A DNA stretch of 64,000 nucleotides from Laburnicola sp. R22_1 (GCA_014281115.1 JACONQ010000003.1:2232001-2296000); one strand, 5' to 3'; positions 24,366 to 37,050 are shown, numbered from the stretch's first letter. A program made the numbers and translations. The notes: generated from the letters alone by a model not told the origin.

Positions 24366-25055
24366 TATCAAAGGAGGCTTTTAAGGTGCTAGCCTAGTGC
24401 CCCACAGCCTAGAGGCTGTACTATCGCAGCTTAACGTCCGCCTACGTACGCCTCCAGAATATACTATTCGCGATAGTACATAGGAGTCGCAAACTTCGCG
24501 AAATAGTATAGAACTTAGGTCACAATTAATGCTGGTTAAGTAGAGAATTTAAAGGCATGTGGATAGTTCCCTAACTTATATAGTTAAGGCGGTGGAAAAG
24601 CTTGTTAAAGGCGCTAAGCTAATAGGGCATTCTTTGGTGTTAATAACTAAACGCAACACTAAACTTTAAGCTGCTAATAAGGCCGCCACGCGATGTAAAT
24701 CGCACAAAAGAAAGCGATTGTAGTAAGAAGGAGCTCTTACAGCTAAAGAGGGCCAGCGGCTGGCTACTCTAAAGGACTTTGCGGCGCGCAGTGATAGTAA
24801 GAAGGCAAAGAAGAGGGCGCGCGTTAATGGAGGCAAGCTAACTTAACAGCGCTGTGAACGCTATGGCGAGCCTGGGCACAATAGAACAACGTGTAAGTAA
24901 CCTGCAAAAGTAGATTCTAAATAGATTAGCCTATTTAGACTATTAATAATAGTTTGTATTAACTCTATACTGTCGTGAATAGTATATGTTTTAGTGGGAT
25001 CTTGGCAAAAGTAAGTCGCTTAGTTGGGTAAGTCGCTTAGTTATAGAGTACGTTA

Positions 25056-26419
25056 TAGTTATTATCCTTATTCTATGCCTTTTATAATTAAATTATCTTA
25101 TTAGCTAGAATTCTCTAAGGAGGTAGGTTGTGCTTAGGCAGAAGCTTGTATAGGTTAGATTATAATATAGGCTTAGTCTATATAGATTAGTATAGTGCTT
25201 ATAATTTACGTTTAACTAGTAGTAATTCTATTCTATATAGCGTTTAATAATTGCAAGTAAATAGGCAAAATAGTAGTTAGATACTATATGTAAAAAGTAA
25301 TAATTTATTTAGTTATTTATATAAATAAGATTATTCGTAGTACTTAAATAAAGATTTTCTTAAAATGTCTATAGAGACCTATAGCTATATAGGTGCCTAT
25401 AGTAATAGTGGCTTACTTTGTTTAGATTTGTGTAATAGCCTAACTAGCTTATATATTTTTAAGATTAGTCTTAATATTTATATATAAGAAGTTAAGTAAG
25501 CTAGTAAAAGTAGTAATATATAAATAATATCTATATTACTTTAGGCTACTTTATATAGTTTGCTAGCACTTATAGCTCTAGTATTTATTTTTAGTATAAT
25601 GCCCTTTTCTCCTAGGACTATAATAAGCTCTCTTCTAAATATATAGTTTAACTTTAAAAATAATATTCTTTTTATTCTTTAAAGTCTTTCTAGCATAATT
25701 CTAAGAAAGCTGTCCCTTTTAGTATAATATATAATAATTAGTAATAGTATATCCTGCGTATAATTGTATTTCTAATAAAAAGAAATTGTCTACTAAGTTA
25801 ATCTTATCCTTCTAGTACTTAGGTCTTATTCTCTTACGCAGCGTTGCTTCTAATATTTCTATTTCTTTAGTATACTTATTATATAGTCTAGTATATTTAG
25901 GCATATTAGTATTATCTTATTAGAAAGAGAAACATCGCAGACCTTTTAGTATACAGTGCAATGCTATAAGGGAAAGCTATAGTATTATCTTATAAAGTAG
26001 AGGTAGTAAAGGTAGAGGCTTTATATAAAGTAGTAGTAAGGTTAGTTATATAAAAGGTTACGCTTTATTAGAGTTTATTATTATTTAACTAAATATTTAT
26101 ATAGTTATTAGTAGTATGCTTAGTACACTATCTTCTCCTAAATCTTATATAGTAGTAATATCTACATGCTAACTTAATAAAAAAGTTAATCTGCTATCCC
26201 TATAGATTAGGATAGGTTTTATACATTTTATATAATTGCTTTTTTTTATTTTATATAGTAGTAACCGTTACTTACTAACTCTATAAAAGTTTAATCTGCT
26301 ATCCTCTTACGTATAGAGGATACGGTATAATAAAACAAATTATATAGCTAATAATAACTTCTATAATTTATCTTTACTCTTACTAATTTATAGTTAAAGA
26401 TTAGTTAACTACTAATTAG
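25056..26419 (-). pseudogene. Copia gag region remnant
   Basis: Lies between the P2 insertion and the right-hand LTR, where Gag of a minus-strand element belongs. Heavily mutated; no Gag motif can be placed with confidence. A 59-bp fragment of E1 with a 14-bp target duplication is inserted at 25,921-25,979. Confidence 0.35.
25921..25979 (+). repeat. 59-bp E1 fragment (copy D) with 14-bp target duplication
   Basis: TAGTATTATCTTAT is perfectly repeated at 25,907-25,920 and 25,980-25,993. The 59 bases between match only the left end of E1 copy A (CATCGCAGACCTTTTAGTATACAG, then GCTATAAGGGAAAGCTA). An insertion this short with a perfect duplication is unusual. Confidence 0.7.
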
Positions 26420-26706
26420 TGTTAAATAGGCTCTATAGCTAGCTATGTAGATATTAATATCTAATACTTTATACTAATAAGTGTAGAGAGTGTATATAAT
26501 AATTATACAAAGAAAGGAAATAATATAATAGGACTAACTTAGTATTAATTACTTATATCTAGAAAGAATATAGATAGAAAGAAGAAGATACTATAATATA
26601 TAGGCCGCGGCGTATAGGCATTATATAATTTCTATATAATACTATTATGCAATAATATTAAAACCTTAATCCCCTTAGGTGCCCTTTCCTCTATAGTATA
26701 TAGACA
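26420..26706 (-). repeat. Copia LTR (right copy, element 5' side)
   Basis: TGTTAAATAGGCTCTATAGC to TATAGACA, 287 bp, aligned throughout with 11,581-11,849 and followed by ACTTT, the same five bases that precede the left LTR. A small insertion near 26,635 accounts for the length difference. Confidence 0.6.
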
Positions 26707-26711
26707 ACTTT

Positions 26712-27240
26712 TAAAATAATTGTAACTATCTTACTATATATTACTATACATAGTTAACTATTATTAAAAAAATTAATAAGAGGTATATACACTAGTATCT
26801 TTACCTACTTACTACTTATAATACTATATAGATCTGCTAGTAAGAATAATAATAATAATAATAAAATAATAATATAAACTAAGTTTTTTAAAAGAATAAG
26901 TAATAAAAGAGATAAAAAAGCGTGTATATAGTAACGCGATGCAAAGTAACCTAAGAATAATTACTACTAGTATCTATAAAGAAATATAAATATTAAACTA
27001 TTATATTACTATATAATATCTATAGTGAAAATCTCTATTAAAGTTTTATTTTAAATAATAGTAGTAATACTAGTAACTAGTAAAGTGCTAATAAAGCGCT
27101 AACGCCTTTAACTTCCTAATTTAGAGTTATTCTTTAAAAGCTATTAGGATTACTAGTGTTTAGAATATATAATAAAAGCTAAGATTTATAAAAATTACTT
27201 TTTTAAAAAAATAGTTAATTATATTATAAGTAAACTAATA
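26712..27240. other. AT-rich spacer, nothing recognised
   Basis: AT-rich sequence with an AAT microsatellite (near 26,845-26,865) between the copia LTR and the G1 target duplication. No gene or terminal repeat seen. Confidence 0.5.
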
Positions 27241-27245
27241 GGTAA

Positions 27246-27458
27246 TGTAATAGATTGATGCCCGGAGGCGCCGCGGCCCTAAGGCAGGCCGGAGAATAAC
27301 GCTTTATCTCCGGCGCTAGCCTAACTAGGCCTAGCACCTAGCGCCCACTGCGCGCTCACTATATAGTAGGCGTAGGTGATTACTAGGATTCCTATGCAGT
27401 ATCTTACCCATAGAGTTTAATTAACTATTATTTTAACTCTAAGTATTAATCCTTTATA
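27246..27458 (+). repeat. G1 5' LTR
   Basis: Starts TGTAATAGATTGATGCC and ends ATTAATCCTTTATA (TA from CA). It contains a GC-rich block GGCGCCGCGGCCCTAAGGC that escaped RIP because it holds few CpA sites. Pairs with 35,183-35,394. Confidence 0.9.
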
Positions 27459-28019
27459 CTATACTGCGTCGATTTTACACCCTATATAATATCTTATTAG
27501 GCCTAGCGATCTAAAAAAACTAGTATTAAGCTAATAGGTAACCTTATAACTTACGCACATTAACTAGCTTACGCGAGCTTATACTATTAATAGTCGCTAC
27601 GCGTTATAAGGATACTAGAGTACTATTTAGTAAATAGGAACCAGATCTGTGTAAGAAGCCTAGTGGGTAGACAAAACGTCTAGGCCTAATAATAGTAACG
27701 TGTTACAACTAATTAGGAGACAAACGCCGTACTAATTAGAGAAGTCGTCTTAGGTACTAGTATACGCAACAATAATTCTAGAAAACGTATAGGGGATAGT
27801 AAATAAGTAAAAGCAAGTATGCTACTTACGCTGTAGCTTACTATAAGCACCCTAATCTTTATAGTTATAATTATAGACTATGGCTAGCGATAATAGAACG
27901 TAGAGTTAGGTTGTGTCTAGTATTCTAGGCTAGAAATAAGTTTTATAGCCTAGCTAATTCTGTAACGCTATTTGTATAATCTTAGAAACTAGTAGTAGTT
28001 AAGTTAATATAACGCTCAC

Positions 28020-30110
28020 AATACTAAAATACATAGATTTGGATATTATAAACTCTTGCCTAGAAATTGCGTATCTTAAAAATAATTACCCGCAATTTTG
28101 TATTACCTTCCCTAAAAATAACAATAATAGTAAGGTCTAGCTAGAGTTACGAGAATACGATAATGCTAATAATAATTCTACCTATACCTTCTAGTTAGGC
28201 GCAGACCGCCCCAAGGGCAATAGACTTGCTCCTATTAAGTACAATACTATTATTAATAATATTGTTAATTGTGATAATAAACTACTTAAGCAAGTGATAG
28301 AGGAACCCCACAACTAGGTTATTAATATTCTAGCCCTCCTTGTCACTCTCTATAATGCTGCTTGCAGCATAGACAACAACCTTAAGAGCCAAGCTTTATA
28401 GTTATAGGAAGCGTCTATTACTGCTATACTAGACATAATATAAATAGTTAAGTAGCTTATAGTAACCTAGCGCGAGTTAAGAAATATAAGTAGCTATACG
28501 AAACCTAAGACCCTACTAATAATAATAACAATGCTATTCCTTAACTCTATAAAAAACTTAAGGTTAAGAAACACAAACTTACTAAGGCACGCAAAGGAAA
28601 TAGAGAGTTGCGAGCCTAACTAAGTAAGCACCTAATTACTGTTAATAACTAAGAATATTAGGTTAAATTCTTACAATTAGAGTTGGACCAAGCGAGGGCT
28701 AAAGTTAAGAAATATAATAGTAAGGCCGGCGAGTATTACTAGTTATAAAAGAGAAAACAATAGATATTACGTAACTATTAGTTTGACTGCAACAAAGCTG
28801 CTTGTAACCTAGAGAAGCTGCGTTATAACTATAACTAATTAAAATAGAATAAGTAGAATAAAGTTATTAACTTAGTACGTAAAGTTTAATAATATAAGCC
28901 TAACTTTTGTAGGTATATAGTCCTAGGTCGAAACACTAATACTCGTGGAGATCCTTATCTATCTAGATAGGTATCTCCCTAAGAACGGGTAGGTCTATGC
29001 CGCAACCCCTCTTTGGCCGCCCATAATGGCCAAATATTATAATGCGACCTTTCTCCCTATTACGAACGTAGCGTATTATTTATCTAAGATACTACTAAGT
29101 TAATTATAATAAGCAATAAGACAACATCTATAAACCTTATATCTCTTAAGCTTCTTTTACAGCCGCTGCTTCCACTACTACTATCTTCGCATCTAGTAGT
29201 AGGCGTTATTTGCCTAAGATGCCTAACTTAGAAAAATTTAATAGTAAAGAAGATAAGAACTATAAGAGGTAGCGCGTACTAGCCATTAACAAATACAAGA
29301 TTGCCTTTAATAAGAAGGACTAGTGTATTACGTACCTTATAAATTATATTAAGGGCAACGCTTAGGCGTTAGTTAAGTATATAAGGCCCTAGCACTTTAT
29401 AGAGTATATTAAGGCCTTGGATAAATTCTATAGACATATGTCTACGGACAAGATTACTTAGGCGTTAAATAATCTAGCCAATCCCTTATAGCCCCTTAAA
29501 CAAAAGGCTGGCGAGAGTTTTATAATATGGCGCATCTATTTTATAGCTATTCACAACCTTATCTCTATGCCAAATACTATAATAATTAACTGTGACTAGA
29601 AGCTTATAAACTAGTCTATTACTAATGCCACAAACATCTATAAAAAAGACAATAATAGTCTATTATAGTACTTATGTGATGCTAGCAATATTAATAAATA
29701 ACGCTAGTACACCGCGATCCTAAAGGCAAAGGCCATAACTATAGGTATGTCTACAACGCAAACAAAGATAGTAGAGCCTTGCGCTTTAATAATATTATTT
29801 AAACAAAACCTTAATAAGATTATATTTAGCCAGACTAAGAAAGAGAAGCGTACGTTAGCGCGCTTAAAACTGTGCTTTAAGTATAGTAAGCCTAACTACT
29901 AACAACGCGATCCGTACGCACCCTGCTATAATAAGCCTACTATACTATCTACTAATATCCCTATATTACTCGCCGCCCTATAAGCGTTACACGCTAACGA
30001 ATCGGAAACTAAAGATGAGTCCACTAAGGACAATATTAAAGTTAATAATAATGGCTTTATAATTAACTTAGAAAACTAGATACTCCTATATAAAATCGCA
30101 TATAGGAGCT
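28020..30110 (+). pseudogene. G1 gag remnant
   Basis: Coding-like stretch closed by TAGs; limits approximate. Near 29,870-29,930 the translation gives LCFKYSKPNYQQRDPYAPC, a CCHC zinc knuckle in which Cys and His have become Tyr. Upstream, about 28,400-28,800 is rich in Lys, Glu and Arg, as in Gag coiled regions. Gag would have packaged element RNA. Confidence 0.55.
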
Positions 30111-30299
30111 AGACTAGCGTAGTGCTAAGATAATATTAGACTGGATTTAATTAAGTTACGACTAATTTAAAACTACCGCTGCTCTCGCTATTCTACTTAA
30201 TTAAGCCTATTCTAGTAGGCACTAAGTCTTCTCCACCTCCTTAACTAACAGTCCTCTTAATATAACAAGTTAGTTAACCTTTCTAGGTTAAATACAAAC

Positions 30300-33200
30300 A
30301 CTATAAGAATGGCAAAGAACTTCTATACTTATTAATATAAGGGCAAGCGTGTACTTTATAAGCTACTATTAGGTAAAGCAACATAGCTATAAGATAATTA
30401 AGACTAATAAATTCATATAACTAGTATTAGTAGATGGCGGCGAGGTTAAAAAACTTATAGAAGCTATAAACCTTACGATTAAATATAGTAGCCACACATC
30501 TATTATGCTATGCTATATTACTAACATTAGAAAATACGACGTTATTCTAGGTATAAATTAGACAGACTATTATAAGCCCTTAATTTAGTTTAGTAAAACC
30601 TATTCTATAGAGTTTAAATTAGATTACTGCTAAACTAACTACTTATATTAAAGATAACCTAAAACTATATATTATAATTAACTGTTAAAGAGCAAGTTGC
30701 GTAAAACATTGCTAGTTAGTAATATATACATAATTAGTGTATACGCCACTATTCTATTAGCTGCCCAAGATCTTAATAATATTGTCTGAATAGAGCCCTA
30801 TTATTAGGACTTGCTTAAGCGCCCTTCTAACAATAACGTCTCTCTTAACGCGTTTAAGGATAGCTTTTCTAGTTTGGCTACCGCAATAACTAAAGAGGAC
30901 TTTAATAAGTACGTAGACAAGCTAAACTAAGTACCTTAGTTAGATAATAAGCTTTGCGATATAGTCTCTAGATTTGTCTTTAACAAGTTTAAGTAAGTGT
31001 TTAGCGCTATTAAAGCTAATACCCTATCTCTGCTCCACAAGGGAGTTAACCACGCAATTAATGTGGACCTAAGCTCTCTAATCTCTTAACCTAAGATCTA
31101 TAGGCTAACGCGCACTAAAACTAAAGTAGTTAAGAAATATATTAATAAAATGCTAGGCAAAGGGTTTATACGCCTAAGTACGTTACTATGGACGGCGCTA
31201 GTACTAGTAGTAAAAAAGCCTAGAAGAGGTCTTTAGATTTGTGTTAACTACTAACAATTAAACGCCATAATAAAAAAGAATCGAAACGCGCCTCCCTCTA
31301 TTAAGGAGACGCTCGCTAGAATAGCCAAGGTCTCTATTATATTATTAGTAGATGTTGTCGCCGCCTTTAACACTATACGAATCAAAGAAGATAATAAAGA
31401 GAAAACGGCATTTATAACACAGTATAGGCTATATAAGTATATAGTTATGCCTTTTAGACTCTATAATGCTCTGGGGACGTTTTAGACTTTTATTAATAAG
31501 ACGCTTTATAAGTATCTTAATAACTTTTATACAGCGTACTTAGATAATGTTCTTATATAAAATAAGTAAAAAGATAAGTATAAGGCATATATACTTAAGG
31601 TAATTGCTAGACTCTATAATACTAGTCTATACTTAGATTCAGCGAAGTGTAAATAGAACGTTAAATAGGTAAAATATTTAGGACTTATACTTACTACTAA
31701 TAGCATTAAAATAGATCCTAAGAAAGTTAAGACTATGACAAATTAGCCCATATCTTAGTGCGTAAAGGACGTGTAAGCCTTCCTAAGGTTCGCTAACTTT
31801 TACTAACAGTTTATTACTAGGTTTTTATATCTAGCTAAGCCGCTTACTAAACTTATAAGAGACGGCGCGCATAAAGAGTTTCTACTAGCCCTAGACTTAA
31901 GGGCTTTAGCTATATTTAATAAACTAAAGAAGGCTTTTTACAACACTAATAGAAAGGTCCTAGCTTACTTTAACTCTAATTTAGAAATATGGCTAGAAAC
32001 TAACACTTTTAACTTTGTGTGTGCCGCAGTACTTATATAAATATATAATAGGGTGTTATAACCTATCGCGTTCTTATTATATAAGATAATGCCTATAGAA
32101 TACAACTATAAAATATATAATAAAAAACTTCTTGCTATTATCTAAGCTTTTAAAAAGTGGCGGTTTAAACTTACTAGTACAAATAATTCTATAAAGGTTC
32201 TATCTAACTACTAAGTATTACAGATATTTATAACTAATAAATAACTTAATTGCCGCTAAGCTAGATGGGCTAAGTTTCTATCTAAGTTTAATTTTAAAAT
32301 TACGTACCGGCCTGGAGTTTAAGGTACTAAACCTAACGCTCTAACATATTATTTAGATAACCTGCCTTAAGATATAAAAGACGCGCGTAGGCAACACTAA
32401 TAGCAAGTTGTTATTAAGCCATATTAGGTTAACCTAGAACTTAGGATCGCGTATATAGCGTGCGAATAGGACGCTAGTACACAATACGCAGTTTACCTAG
32501 CCTAGATTATAACTCTCTACTCTATATAAAGTCTTATCTTTATTACGCGTAATATATACAACAATAGTAAAAGGTTTAATATTATAGAATAAGTTACGCT
32601 TAGTAGTGTAGTAATAAGTATTTTAGAGGAGAAAAGTTTATCTAATAATATAAACCTATTGCTAACACTCTATAACCCTTTAGTAACTACTAACACTTAT
32701 AATAAACAACCCTAAAACGCACCCGCTGTATCTTATAATAAGTAACCACTAAACGCACCTAGCGTGCCCTGTAATAAGCAACGCTAAGTTGCACCCACTA
32801 TGCCCCAGATACCTGCTATGCCTATTAACAAACAATTAAATAATATACCCACTATAGAGCCTAATAAGTAACTACTAGTAGAGATACTAAGTATAGTAGA
32901 ACTAATAAATAAAATCTGTTTAGCATACCTAGTAGATAAGGATTTAATAGTAATTATAACAGTGTTAAAAGATAGTTAATAAAGAATTCTATACAATCTT
33001 ATACGTAGAGGCACTAGACTAAAGCTTAGCAATTATTAGTTATATAGTAGTCTACTATACGTATAAGGCAAAGTATACGTTCCTAACGTCCTAGAACTCC
33101 GCACCTATATAATTAACTATGTACACAAATTGCTCTGTAGGGGACATAGAGAAAAATATAAAAGTTACACAAAATTAATATAATAGTATTTCTAGCCTAA

Positions 33201-34800
33201 TATAATAAGCAATACTACCTAGTATGTTAAAGGTTATCTACTCTACTAATATATAAAGATCTACTGTAATGACAAATAAGGCCTACTTTATCTACTACCT
33301 ATACTAGAATAATACTAGACGTTAATCTTAATTAATTATATTACTAAACTCTCGTCTTACATAGTTAATAATCGTACGTACAAACACATTCTTATTATAG
33401 TTAACTAACTTAGCAAAAATAAACGTTTATACTAGTTATAGACTTATATATTAACACTTTTATATAAGTCTTTATTAAATTTATATAGTGCAAAGAAAAT
33501 ACCTAAAGAATATAGTGTTAGACTAAGAAGCGTAATTCACATCTTACTTTTAGAAACGCCTCTATTAACACATTAGCATAAAACTTAAGTTGTTAATATT
33601 ACATTATTATAAAACTAATAGACAGATAGAAAACGCTAATACTTTTCTAAAATAATACTTAAGAGTATTTATTAATTACAAACAAGATAACTAGGCCACC
33701 CTACTACCTATAGCTAAATTTATTACTAATTTTTTAATAAGTATTAGTATAGGTATAATACTATTTTACGCCACTAAAGAATATAAATCCTAGTTAGGTC
33801 TAGAGCTGCCACTACTAATTAACAAGGCACTAACCGCACCTACTAAAGCTAACTATATCTAAGCTAACTATTTTATAGAATACCATTATTAGTTACGCAA
33901 TAACCTCTATAAAAGTCTTAAATAGACTTAGGCAAAGTAAGCAAAGTATGCTAATAATAAAAGGCAATCTGCCAAAGTGTTTAAAGTTAGTAACTAAGTC
34001 ATAGTTAATTTCTGTTACGCTTATACGACTCGACCCAGCCAATCTTTAGACTATAAGAATTATAGACTATTTATAATTATTAAATTAATTAATAATATAG
34101 TCTATAAGGTAGACCTTTACTAGAGATATAGATCTATAATATATTTCACCTATAGTTATTATATCTATACAAGTAACCACTATCTAGCCAAACACCTATA
34201 CCTAAAGGCCCTATTAAAATTGCCAACTCTAATATCTAAGATAACTGTAACTATAAAGTTAAAGCAATTTTAGCCGCATAACTTAATTAAAATCTAAAGG
34301 ATCCACTAATATATAATTGTAAGGGCCTTCTATAGTATAAAGTTAAATAAAAAGACTACCTACTAGAACTAGACAACTCGTTATAAGAGCCATATATAAA
34401 CTTAGTTAGCTTATTAGACCTAGTCTATAACTAGTATAAGGCTCACCCCTCTACTTCTATTCATAGGAAGTTTACCACGCTAATAGGCAAACAGAATATA
34501 TTATTGCTAAGAATAAGCAAACTCGCTATCTTAATATAATATAATATATAGGCAGTAAGCATTTATATCCTTTCCTACTAACGTAAGTTACTATCGTAAA
34601 AAGGATGCCTCTATTATCCATATTACTATTAATATTTATTGCAGTAGTTAGGCCCTTAGATAATATAGACTAGAATATTAGCGTTATAAGTATAATAGTA
34701 AAATACCTATATATTAGAAATTACTTATATACTAGAGGTTGCCTATATATTAGAGACTATATAGTTAAGCCTAATAAAAGTAACTATGCCTAGTAATAGT
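30300..34800 (+). pseudogene. G1 pol remnant: protease, reverse transcriptase, RNase H, integrase
   Basis: The protease area near 30,420 ends in VILGI. In the reverse transcriptase at about 31,100-31,560, VDVVAAFNTIRI, YIVMPFxLYNAxGTF and YLDNVLIY are readable; the YxDD-type box has its second Asp as Asn. RNase H lies at about 31,980-32,330. The integrase zinc finger near 33,110 shows H-x-x-C-x-G-H-like residues, and the core follows to about 34,400. Stops are mainly TAG/TAA. All activities are lost. Confidence 0.7.
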
Positions 34801-35182
34801 AATTACACTTAATAATAGTAACTTACTACGTACGCACACGCTAACGTTACTATCTATAAGTAAGGATTTAAAAGTTATAATTTATAAGCTATAGTTATAA
34901 GTTATAATTATATAATATATAGACGAAATTTTAATAATTTGGCCTAGTAGCTTATACCTAAATTACTAAGAAACACTAGATTTACTATAGCACTATTATA
35001 CTAACCTAGTATATAATCTTAGTAATATATCTAATAGATAATAAAACTAGCCACAGATGCAACGTGCATTAAAAACCCAGGTATAAGGTAATAATTTTAG
35101 GGACTAGGATGCTAAAGGCATAAGAAGGGCACGGTATTATTATAAGAGTAATAGAACTACTCTTCTTAGAGGGGGGGGGTAG

Positions 35183-35394
35183 TGTGATAGATTAATACCT
35201 AGAGGCGCCGCGGCCCTAAGGCAGGCCAAAGATAACGCTTTATTTCCGGCGCTAGCCTAACTAGGCCTAGTACCTAGCGCCCACCACGCGCCTACTATAT
35301 AGTAGGCGTGGGTGATCACTAGAATCCCCACGCAATATCTCACCCATAGAGTTTAATAAACTATTATCTTAACTCTAACTATTAATCCTTTATA
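35183..35394 (+). repeat. G1 3' LTR
   Basis: TGTGATAGATTAATACC to ATTAATCCTTTATA; same organisation as the 5' LTR, with independent C/T and G/A differences. Preceded by the G-run at 35,171-35,179. Confidence 0.9.
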
Positions 35395-35492
35395 GGTAAA
35401 GTAGTAAATATTATACTAGCCTTTATATAAAGAGAAACCTACTTAAAAAATAAATTTTTAATTTTTTTAAATATAAGCTCCTATAATAAGTT

Positions 35493-35567
35493 AGTAAAAA
35501 AGTAAGTATAAAATAGGCTATTTCTTAGCTAGTAAAAAGTAAGTATAAAATAAGCTATTTCTTAGCT
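35493..35567 (+). repeat. Two-unit tandem duplication (37/38 bp)
   Basis: The unit AGTAAAAA-GTAAGTATAAAATA-GCTATTTCTTAGCT is present twice, head to tail, differing by one base and one A in a run. It lies in otherwise featureless AT-rich sequence. Confidence 0.85.
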
Positions 35568-37050
35568 AGTAAGGTAAAACCCTACTAGCTAAATTTAATA
35601 CTAACTTTATACACCTAGCTACTAAGACTAATAAAATAATTAGAAGAACTTAAAAATATTTACTAGAAAGCCTTATATATAAACTTATAGAATAGGCTCA
35701 TTATATTAAAAAAATTAAAAATAAAAACTTTATAATACTTTTTTGTAAACAAAGCCGCATTTCACAGCTATACTTTAGTAAAAGAAATAACTAGCTATAA
35801 TCCATTTTTCCATATATTAGCTCTATAAGATACTATATAAATACACATAACTAAGTTAATAACGTAGTTATTATACGGCACTTTGTAAGAATGTTACGTA
35901 TATAGGCAGAGTTAACTTAACTATAGTTTAGAACTATTATTAAGTAGTAACTTATCTTGTCTATATAGGTAGTAATAAGGTTAGAGTGCTTATTGCCTAT
36001 ATAAAGAGAGCCTAATTCTACTACTATTTTATACACTACTATAACTAATAACTATAGTTAAATTAAATAGTATAAAGATATAACTATGCTGTAAAGCGAA
36101 GTTAAACCTTAAGTACGTCTAATCTACTATAGACCCCTTCTTATATCCCTAAAACTTAATTATTAAGCTCGCGATTATTGCTAGAAAGAAGCTAAAGCTT
36201 AAGATGGCTAATGGCGATAAGCTTCTAGTTAAGTTACTTATACTATTATAATACTTATAGTTAAAGTTAATATAGTTAAAAAAATATTTACTATATAGGA
36301 ATATTAAAGTCCTTTTATATAATAGTTTTTATTAAGTTTATAAATACTATAAATTAAAAACTTATATATTATAGTACTATAAAAACTACTAAAGTAAGCC
36401 TTTTAAAAACTAAAAAGTGCACTAAATAAGTTTTTAAAAAGAAGTTAGAAAAGCGCTATAAAAAATAAGTATACTTCTAGTATAGTAAAAAGGACTATAA
36501 TATCTAGAACTATTATCTCTAAGCTGCTATACCCTTAGCTTAAGCTAGATTTAATAGAGTCTAAAAGATAAATAGTAATAATAAAAATATTATTAGTATT
36601 TCTATTACTTCTAAATTTTCTATAAAGTAAATACAGCCACAGGCAAATTGTATAGGTAGATAAGGGGCACTTTTCCCTAGTAAAAAAAAGCCCTTTAAAG
36701 GGAGTTAATGAAAAACTAACACTAGTGGCCTATTATCTGTCTAAAGCGTAAATTAAAATTTCCAACAAAGTTTTTCCTAAATTAGAAGATAGTAATATGC
36801 CTTAATTAACTTTCTTATCCTATGAGTTTAAATCTTAATAACTTATTAAGACTAGTAACTAGTTAAAGATTTCTTAATTATTAGAGGTACTTGCTAATAG
36901 CTTTCCCGTCCTATAAGTTTAATCTAGTAACTTAGTTAAGACTAGCTTAAACAGTTAGAAATTTCTTAATTATTAGAGATACTAGCTTATTTAGGCTACT
37001 TTTCTTCTTATCTATAAAGATTGGTTTTTTGGTGTTTAAAAACCAGAGAG
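35568..37050. other. AT-rich stretch with a possible protease relic and a tandem repeat
   Basis: At 36,150-36,300 the plus strand reads KLAIIARKKLKLKMANGDKLLV, resembling the region after the active site of a Ty3/gypsy-type aspartic protease. 36,809-36,891 and 36,900-36,983 are diverged tandem copies of an ~84-bp unit ending TTTCTTAATTATTAGAGRTACT. No intact gene. Confidence 0.4.

Larger units (their letters stand above)
19458..24924 (+). pseudogene. P2 transposase, start codon lost and interrupted by D and P3
   Basis: Homologous to the P3 transposase over 19,458-19,891, 22,022-22,492 and 24,368-24,924. The codon aligned with the P3 start ATG is ATA (19,458), a G-to-A change. Element D interrupts the frame before the DDE core and P3 interrupts it after the segment CFIAAFKAL. 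The C-terminal zinc-knuckle region (CERYGEPGHN) has one expected Cys as Tyr. Stops are TAG/TAA at Trp and Gln positions. Non-functional. Confidence 0.75.
19181..25053 (+). mobile_element. Pogo/Fot1-like transposon P2, carrying two nested transposons
   Basis: Terminal inverted repeats of about 60 bp: the left begins ACGTACTCTACAACTAAGCG, the right ends in TAGAGTACGT. TA is duplicated at 19,179-19,180 and 25,054-25,055. Each terminal repeat contains the motif AACTAAGCGACTTAC twice in tandem, probably paired transposase sites. Subtracting D and P3 leaves about 1.87 kb, nearly the length of P3. P2 is more RIP-mutated than P3 or D. Confidence 0.85.
11581..26706 (-). mobile_element. Ty1/copia-type retrotransposon, RIP-inactivated, split by nested DNA transposons
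   Basis: Two similar LTR-like sequences in the same orientation (11,581-11,849 and 26,420-26,706) bracket minus-strand gag and pol remnants. From right to left these are a gag region (25,056-26,419), a Gag zinc-knuckle-like motif (about 18,500), protease/integrase territory (17,300-18,480), reverse transcriptase (13,600-15,070) and RNase H (about 13,050-13,600). The host sequence ACTTT is found on both outer sides. Removing P1 and P2 leaves about 7.0 kb, a plausible copia length. 11,850-13,050 does not fit well and may be a further insertion. The coding parts are convincing; pairing the two LTRs as one element is an inference. Confidence 0.6.
27246..35394 (+). mobile_element. Ty3/gypsy retrotransposon G1, full-length, RIP-inactivated
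   Basis: Two LTRs of 213 and 212 bp bracket gag and pol in Ty3/gypsy order (zinc knuckle, protease, reverse transcriptase, RNase H, integrase). The five-base target duplication GGTAA is at 27,241-27,245 and 35,395-35,399. A purine tract AGAGGGGGGGGG precedes the right LTR, as expected of a polypurine primer. Length 8,149 bp. LTR and internal codons show extensive C-to-T and G-to-A change. Confidence 0.9.
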
